From Acanthosepion lycidas (taxonomy: Eukaryota; Mollusca; Cephalopoda; Sepiida; Sepiidae): a stretch of DNA of 64,000 nucleotides. Position 1 is the first letter of the stretch. Every line of letters begins with the position of its first letter. The notes under the pieces were generated by a model. That model was not told where the DNA came from. It ran no database searches and saw only the letters and a list, made by a program, of their open reading frames with translations. The DNA lies in assembly GCA_963932145.1 (NCBI GenBank), contig OZ010596.1, forward strand, positions 88,036,992 through 88,100,991, read 5' to 3'. The position numbers and the translations under genes are program-made. Positions 57,449 to 64,000 of this stretch are shown in pieces.

Positions 57449-59489
57449 TTAGGGTTGGGACATTGATTTGAACATGGTCGGGGTAAGGATACCGACAGCC
57501 TCTCCCATCGACCCGTGGTCCATCTCATTGTTGATGGAGCCGTCTTGCGAGAGACCGCCTATATCACATGGAAAGGTCAATTTTAGTGCTCTATAAAGGG
57601 AGGGGTGAACTAAAACTGGGACCCTCCCTGCATAAAATGTTTTCAAATGATTCAGTTCATTACTTTCGGCAATGGCAATTGGAGGAGACATTTTATAAGA
57701 ACAAATCGCCTCCTCCAACATGGCCCATGCCTGACGAGCTCCGGTTCCTGTTCTTATTACCGTGAGAACTCTCCGGGCATTGGGAAAATTATGAGTGTCT
57801 TCTACATCCTTGTCTGCATACTGCCTTATTGAGAGAAGGTACTTTAAATCTTTGATTCGGTTCCCGTAGTCTCTGGCCCTTTCAGCCTGGGCCGGGGAAA
57901 TTCTGCAGGCATCCTCCCCTGTGTAGTAAATGTGTTTAGCCGTTTTATTCTTTTTTTCTTTTGTATCCTGTAAAGGACTTCTCTGCCTTTTTGGTGCGGG
58001 AGGGGGCATTTCAGGGTTTTTAATGGGGGAAGGACTGGGAGTATGAAGAGGGGTAGATGAGGATTTATGTTTGTACAGGCTGGGATCTCTACTGAGGGGA
58101 ACAGCTTTAACGGGTGATGATAAAGGGGTGGAATGTTTCTGTGGGGAAGGATGTTTTGGGGTCGCAGGTGGGGACAAGGTAGATGATGTTGTGGGTGTGG
58201 CTTTTTTCGATTGAGATAGCCTCTACTTGTCTAATTTTTCTTTCAGCTGCTTTAACTTTTCTGTTTTTGCGAATCCCGGGTCAAATTTTAGCTGTTTCTC
58301 TTTGAATGTCACATCAAAGACCGGGGCATCGCCCTTAACGTTGACAGTAAGAGTGTGGCTGTACGTGTCTTTTACCCTTGGGGCTTCATTGGACTGAGGC
58401 CCCGCTGTCTGGCGCTTCCCTCTGGCCTTACCAGCAACCAGCCATTCCCCCTCCCCCTTCTCCACAACTGCACTAGCAGCGGGCGAAGGCTCTTTGGGGA
58501 ATGTGGCCTTTGTGCCAACCGGAGGTTTATCCGACCCGGCCCCGGAAGCTGGCATGCCCATTACAGGCGAGGCGGAAGGTAACGACGCGGTCAGAGGGGG
58601 ATCTTGGTCGACTGGCGCTTGACTTCCAGAGGCCTTCTTCTCTGGGCAGGAAGAGGAGAGGTGACCAGTCTCTCCACACTTCCAACATACCGGTTTGCAG
58701 CCGGTCACAGTGACCGGCAGCTTCAAGCGCCCTACTACCAGACAGTTGGGGATGGAGCGGAAGGCCTGTTCGTTCAACATTATATTGAAACTCCACCCCC
58801 CCTTTCAGGCTATCGCAAGAAGCATCCAGAATCTCGCCATACTGCGGCAGGAACGCAGCCAGGTGCTCCACGATAAACTGAGGAGAGACCTCGTATATTG
58901 CCACGCTAGTCCTTCTTCGCCCTCATACTCTGCGCAATATGAAATCTTTTGTAATCAAGTCACGAGTTGAAGCAGCGACACAGTCTTCCGGTGTGGGTAG
59001 CAATACGTCCCACATGAAGAATTTTGCTCCCTTAACAATTCTAAGGGGCTTAAACCCCAGGGACTCCAGTGATTTTAACACTGTGTCTTTCGTCGAGCGA
59101 CAAATTTTGCGCGAACGCTTGTCCACGACAAAGACCGACACAATTCTTTTTTCAATCTTCCTTAATTCTTGGGCGTCTTCCTAGAGTCCACCTTCCACGA
59201 CAAGGTGAGCGTAACTCTTGGCTCGCTCCAAGAACTCCGCAACATTGATTATGCAACTCGGTGGGGACGACCAACAAGAGGGAAATTCCCCGGCTTCTGC
59301 ATTCTTATTTTTCTTCAGTTCGCTTTCGCCATTCTCAACTTCCGTGCTTTCCAAATTTTCGCTCTTTTTAGCCTCTGAGGTCTCCGCAGCTTTTTTAAGG
59401 GTATTCACCATTTCTTCATTCGATGGAACTAGAAAAGGGTACTCATTAGTATCATTTTTATCGGGTGGATGCTTTTTGATAGAGAACAA
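57449..59489 (-). pseudogene. Tx1-like LINE ORF1: RNA-binding protein with CCHC zinc knuckle
   Basis: ORF1 would coat the LINE RNA. It may begin at MFSIKKHPPDKNDTNEYPFL (59489) with a charged stretch, then SVFVVDKRSRKICRS and an RRM-like fold (VLKSLESLGFKPLRIVKGAK, VEHLAAFLPQYGEILDA). Next is the CCHC knuckle, C-x2-C-x4-H-x4-C (58687-58646, CWKCGETGHLSSSC), then Pro/Ala-rich linkers and a Lys-rich C-terminus. The frame ends with TAA at 57449-57451, 12 bases before ORF2. Interruptions are TAG at 59181-59183, TGA just above 58920, a one-base shift near a C run at 58794-58802, and TAG at 58223-58225. Both TAG codons are followed by apparently coding sequence in the same frame. It resembles ZCCHC3-like and other Tx1 ORF1 proteins. 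Confidence 0.75.
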
Positions 59490-60640
59490 ATGCTTTTTTG
59501 CTGTTCTTTTAAAATCAGGGATTATTGGTTTCTTTTTTTAATAAAAAAGGACGGCACTGTTCTTGTTTTTTTCCATTTTTAAAGAAGGAAAGAGAATCGG
59601 AGGGGTGGTAGGAGAAAAGGGAAGGGGAGGGGTGGTAGAAAAAATAAAATAAAATAAAGTGGGGGGGGTAAAAAGTAAATAAAGTTTCGCTTATTAGCGA
59701 AACAACAAATTTAAATAGACAAAGGTCGATAGACGAAAATAAAACAGAAGGACGTATAAAAAATTTTAAAAAGACGAAAAAAGAAACAAGTTTCGCCTAA
59801 GAAATAACAAATTTAAACAGATAAAACGAAAACGCAAACAAATGGACGTAAGAGACGAGAAAAAGTGAACAAGGTTCACAAAAAAGAACAAAAAATTAAA
59901 AGGACAACAGACAAGAAAGCAACAAATTACACAATAAAACGAAAAGTTATAAACGGAAAAATAAGAAAAAAACGCAATACAAAATAAAATGCGAAACAAA
60001 AAATGTGACAATTTACAATATGGCTGCCGATAAAAAACGGACAACCCAACAACAAAAACGTTAAATAAGTAAAAAAAAGGACAGAAATTACAAATTAAAC
60101 ACAAAATTTAAAAACAAATATTATATACATGTAATTAACAGATAAAACGCAGAACTTTACGGTTATTTAAACGAAAAACACAGAAATAATTAACATGTAA
60201 TAAATAAATAAAGGGAAAAAAAAGGTCGGACGAGAAACGTAAAGACGAAAAAATAAACAGATAAACTCCGGGGTGTGGGCACGGGAAGAAAATAGATTTA
60301 AAAAGGAAAAATAAAACGTAAAAGAAAATCAAAACGTTAAATAAAAAAGGAATAACTAATAGCAAAAAATGAAGTAAAGGTAAAAAAAAAAAAAAAAAAA
60401 GCGGGTAAGGAATTGAAACGGAAAAAATCAAAAATTTAAACAATAGTCAAAAAAGGAACGTTAGAAAAATTTAACAAAAAGTCAAAAAGCAACGTTAGAA
60501 AAACGGGAAAAATAAATCAAATCTTAGCTAAATTAAGGCAGTCAAAAGTTCAAAATAAAAATCCTCTGAGAGACAGAATAAATGTCTAACACGGTCAGAC
60601 AAGAAACAGAGTAAAAACTTCTGTTTCCTTTTAAAGCAAG
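59490..60640 (-). other. Probable 5' UTR of the Tx1-like LINE, strongly T-rich
   Basis: The minus strand is rich in T with recurrent cgtttt and gtcttttt words, and the plus strand is correspondingly A-rich. Partly repeated blocks appear (aagtttcgc, aacaaatttaaa at 59683-59715 and 59787-59818). Open frames here code for Phe-rich low-complexity strings and look like artefacts. The 5' end of the element is not defined. Confidence 0.45.
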
Positions 60641-61397
60641 CCAGCTGATTTTACCTCATTTTATAGGAGAGTGCCTAATACATCAGTTAGGTTGGTCCAT
60701 TTTGTTAGAATGGACCTGCCCAATACATTTACATGAGTGGTCTTTATTCACCCATATATTTCTCCATAAATGACTCAAGTCAGTTTAGCTTTGGCTACAC
60801 TTGCCTACTTCTGTGTTAAACCACTGGCAAGCTAACCAATATTCTACAATATATATATATATATATATATATATTGTTTTTTATATAAATATATGTTAAA
60901 ACCACGTACGAGTTTCATTTCTTTAGAAAATGTTGAATGTTGAAATCGTTTATATTGAAAGACAGCAACCTCTTCCCTTCACAAATGTTAACCGCGTCCG
61001 CTACAAATGTCTTGACATTAAAATTCTTCAACTTCAAAGAAATTCAAAAACATTATTGATGTTGCTAAAAATGGTAACATTTGGGGCGATCGCAAAGCTT
61101 ACCCCAATCGGACTACAACAGAAGGACCTCACCCTGGGAGAATTTGGTGTGAATTTTAGTAAATATAAAGTCTTTTTATTTTGAGGTGAATTATCAGAAA
61201 ACATCTGAAGAAGCTATGAGGAAACCAAAGTGAGAGAAGCGAAGAATTTTTTCGATTTCTTGCGAAGGAATATATATGGAAAGAAATTTATCCGAAAGTC
61301 AAAACAAGGACATTTTCTCCCGTCTCTAAGAGCTTATTGGTCGAAATTATTTTCCTGAAACATACCAGCGCATTTCTCTTCACAGAAATTATATTAC
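60641..61397. other. Spacer without recognised genes
   Basis: It includes a TA run (60848-60874) and an 84-codon open frame at 60930-61184 without family resemblance. Confidence 0.4.
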
Positions 61398-61790
61398 TAA
61401 GCCTAGCTGTGACATAAGGTCGAAAGTATGAAGCACCCAGTGAGGATCGAACTCACTACTCACTCGTCTAGCGAAACAAGCTTGCTAACCATTACACCAC
61501 CTCGGGGTGCCCAGTGTGCATAACTAAACAAAGTTTGCATGTGGCACAACACCGAAAATATGAAACACTCGGTGACAATCAAACTCGCTACTCAGTCGTA
61601 ACTGATTTTGCAAGACAAATTTGCTAGCCATTTCCACTACGACAAAGCGCCCAAAGCAGTTTACAAAGCGAACATTACATGTGGAACATCGTCGAAAGTA
61701 TAGAGCACACAGTGAGATTCAAAATCAGCCAAAATTGATCTCGCATTGCACGATTGCTAACATTACACTACGTCGATGTGCCCTAAATGC
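61398..61790 (-). mobile_element. SINE S4, tandem trimer of tRNA-like units
   Basis: Three units of about 135-140 bp follow each other on the minus strand. Unit 1 has a Glu/Asp-like A box (TGGTGTAATGGTTAGCA, 61483-61499) and a B box (GAGTTCGATCC, 61444-61454), then CACTGGGTGCTTCATACTTT, CGACCTTATGTCACA. Units 2 and 3 (about 61537-61655 and 61676-61788) repeat the order head, B box, tail with more changes. The tail motif is that of the Tx1-like LINE 3' UTR. Confidence 0.65.
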
Positions 61791-63619
61791 TTTAATCTAG
61801 GTTTCTCCACTAATTCGCTAAAAAATGAGTATACCATGATGAAAAAATTCTCCAAATCTAACAAAAAATAAAGTTTTATCGTCGAAATCTCAATGTTATT
61901 ATTAAGAGGAAAGACCAAACATTCGAAATTTTGGTTAAAAAATCTTGCAAAAATCAAATTATTGTCAGATTTTAATTAAAGTTTTAGGACTTATTCAGAA
62001 ATGAAGGAAATGAAAATATTTCTTTTTTAGAAAATCTTAGAATAATTAATTTTTTTTAACATCTGTTGCGGACCACTTATTTAATTTTATGAAATTTCGA
62101 AAAATTAATTTTTCTATTGCATAATATTTATATTACGCAGAACTAACTTTGGTCACGTAGTAGGCTCACAGAGGCTTGACAGATTTTGGCGGAATTATTT
62201 TTTGGTCAACTCAAGAACATGGTACATGTTATTCGAACATGACTTAAATATTAAGTGTCCAATTAAAAGTTTGAGATTTTCTGAATAAGCTCTGTGATCC
62301 ATTTTTTGTACAAAAATTGATATTGATAAAAAAAAAAAAAAAGGTGGTAGCGGGATGCCATATCAACAACAACAACAACAACTAAAATTGTTATTACATG
62401 TAACTCGAAGAGAAAATAATGACATATTCAAGATATAGATGTTCCTAAAGGTTAGGAAGGAAACCCCCATCAGTGGTGGAAAGAGCAATAACAGTTACTG
62501 AACCTCTGAAACCTATTTTTCTAAAAAAAATTGTTTTAAGACAAAGGTTTTATAAATTTAAACCAACACTGGCTGCTCGGTCAATCAATACCGAATGTTT
62601 TCTTATAAGGAACGTTGGCAGAGAAAGGTGAGGGTAATCCCACACATTACAATATATCTTGCTCGTTCTTCACAACCACCCTTTTAAACAAATGTCCCAC
62701 TTTACTCAATAAAGCTACCCGTCCCAACCCTTCCCAGCTGAGTTTATTCTCTACTGTTCATTCTTTCTCGATGGCTATTAAATCTTTTTATTCTTTAACA
62801 ACCGTTTTTTTTCTGTTTAACGAAAAGAAAAGTATGTGCAAAAGTTTGAATGATTGTTTAATTTATATGCCTAATTCTACGAATGTACTGAATGCCGTGA
62901 ATGCAGCGAATTATGTTCTGCCAATCTTCCATATGAAGAGGACCTGTTCGGGAAATGAAGCATTCGATATTTTGAGTTTTTGGGGGGTTTTTTTTATCTG
63001 CGTTCATATATCTAAATGCTTGCTAAGTGTAAAATTTTTAATAAGGTTATTTTATTTTAAAATACTTGCAGTGGGTTGTGGAGAAAAAATTTTTTTTTTA
63101 ATGTTATAATTCAATAATTTTACTTGTTGCTGACGAAAGGTATGTTATGGATTTTTTTAATCAAAAGATTTGAAGGAAAAGACATATCAAATTATTTTAA
63201 AAAATTAGCGCAAAATTAGAAAAAAAATCTCAAATTTTGTGGATTTTGTACCTGAGGGATAGGAATAAATTTGATTACCAAGAAATGTTTTAATTTTTTA
63301 TTTTTGGCTCTGGAGAATATGTGGGGTTAATGTTACGGTTACTAGCGTTATTTGATTCAAATTTCAATCTAATCTGCCACGTTCATTTTCGCACTAATAC
63401 CATTGGGAAAGTAATGAATTCATTCTTGTCTCAGCTAAGGGCCATCTAGCCACATATGGCAGCTAACTTGGGATAAGGAAAACTCTAAAAATCAAAACAG
63501 TGACGAAGGAAACGGGAAACCCCTCCACGATTTTTCCCAAGGAGTCGACCGTGGTCGGGATCATCGAGTCGATTCTTTCCTTAGCTCCATAGTATGTGCT
63601 ACGTATAGTTTTAAATTCG
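61791..63619. other. Spacer; one long open frame, probably chance
   Basis: The plus frame 62615-63109 (164 codons, MAEKGEGNPTHYNISCSFF at its start) is the longest non-repeat frame here. Its Phe/Leu/Ser-rich composition follows the AT-rich base composition, and it shows no domain or family resemblance. A short caa run lies at 62366-62381. Confidence 0.35.
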
Positions 63620-63800
63620 GAGTTGTACTTCTAGACCGGTTGCCACCCAAGGCTATAGAACTCAGTCTGTCTTACTATTTATCCATAGTTGGAGGGGAAA
63701 GAAGAGTTAGAGTCATACCTTTCCCAAGGGTATTAGCACGTCAGTAAATATAATGAACTCAACTGGAATTCGAACCCGGCAATTCACGGAAAACAAAGAA
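63620..63800 (-). mobile_element. tRNA-derived SINE S1, copy 3
   Basis: On the minus strand the B-box-like gggttcgaattcc is followed by gttcattatatttac, gctaataccctt, ctatggataa and ccttgggtggcaaccggtct, the same order as 9290-9515. The A-box side is lost or diverged. Confidence 0.65.
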
Positions 63801-64000
63801 ATAGAAGTCCGTGAAAAGCAGGGATTACCTAGGCCCGGAGAGGACATGGTATTAAAAAACAAAACGGAAAAAAAATACAAGCACTGGAGTGACCAAAACG
63901 AACACATCCGAAATAGTTCTTTATCAAAGACTGAGCTTTTCAAATTGCAGCCATTTTATTGCTTTTTACAGTGGTTATGTTCAAGGTCTGGCTGATGACA

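Larger units (their letters stand above)
53350..60640 (-). mobile_element. Tx1-like LINE, nearly full length, decayed
   Basis: The minus strand has, in order, a T-rich 5' region, ORF1 with a CCHC zinc knuckle, a 12-base gap, ORF2 with APE endonuclease and reverse transcriptase, and a 3' UTR with a polyadenylation signal. This is the plan of L1-superfamily elements of the Tx1 group, many of which insert at fixed targets. GC content is clearly higher than the surroundings in the coding part. Outer limits are estimates, since no target duplication was identified. It is broken at several places but less so than the CR1-like copies, so it is younger. Confidence 0.75.

Noticed and set aside
59766-60443. 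Two minus-strand frames of 102-112 codons upstream of the LINE
   Set aside because: They are Phe/Leu-rich strings that follow the T-rich composition of the 5' region and have no motif.
62615-63109. 164-codon plus-strand frame as a host gene
   Set aside because: Composition matches AT-rich noncoding DNA, there is no domain, signal peptide or splice context, and no family resemblance.

Overview
The window is animal (metazoan) nuclear DNA, AT-rich and almost entirely repetitive. The evidence is a piece of U2 snRNA sequence, tRNA-headed SINEs, CR1-like and Tx1-like LINEs, a GTF2IRD2/ZBED-type hAT transposase, Helitrons, mariner and pogo MITEs, and long TA and TG microsatellites. I could not fix the species; an invertebrate, perhaps a lophotrochozoan, is my guess from the repeat style only. 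I found no convincing host protein-coding gene. The only candidate is a 65-bp first-exon-like stretch at 5237-5301.

Layout. 0.3-2.0 kb: a hAT element loaded with copies of an unusual SINE (called SINE-R here) whose tail is a 107-bp tandem repeat. 2.1-9.5 kb: dispersed repeats, a CR1-like LINE end, two Helitrons, a mariner MITE, a pogo-like MITE and SINEs. 9.76-14.07 kb: a 4.3-kb hAT element with a decayed transposase gene on the minus strand, split by a Helitron and by a solo LTR. 14.3-19.6 kb: an element with inverted subterminal repeats, then a CR1-like LINE split by a SINE-R copy that has a clean target-site duplication. 20.9-28.5 kb: 28-bp minisatellites, a U2 snRNA relic carrying a SINE, a second solo LTR, more SINE-R copies, and LINE ends. 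28.9-37.7 kb: about 46 copies of a 192-bp satellite that is itself a tandemly amplified piece of the CR1-like LINE. 37.7-49.2 kb: MITEs, GC-rich SINEs, a large AT-rich palindrome, a tRNA-like gene with an amber (CTA) anticodon, duplications and a Helitron. 49.4-53.3 kb: a third solo LTR, a LINE end and a 77-bp tandem array. 53.35-60.6 kb: a nearly full-length but decayed Tx1-like LINE on the minus strand (5' UTR, ORF1 with zinc knuckle, ORF2 with endonuclease and reverse transcriptase, 3' UTR). 60.6-64 kb: a tandem trimer of tRNA-like SINE heads and another SINE.

How the parts relate. The CR1-like and Tx1-like LINEs are the visible sources of retrotransposition machinery. The SINEs are the likely passengers: three SINE families share a GRCCTTGTGYCACA-type motif with the Tx1-like LINE 3' UTR, and SINE-R carries a hammerhead-like motif whose stem covaries between two diverged copies. 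Nested insertions give a relative chronology at several loci. The most unusual items are SINE-R with its tandem tail, the LINE-derived satellite with higher-order organisation, the amber-anticodon tRNA-like gene, and the SINE inserted in U2 sequence.
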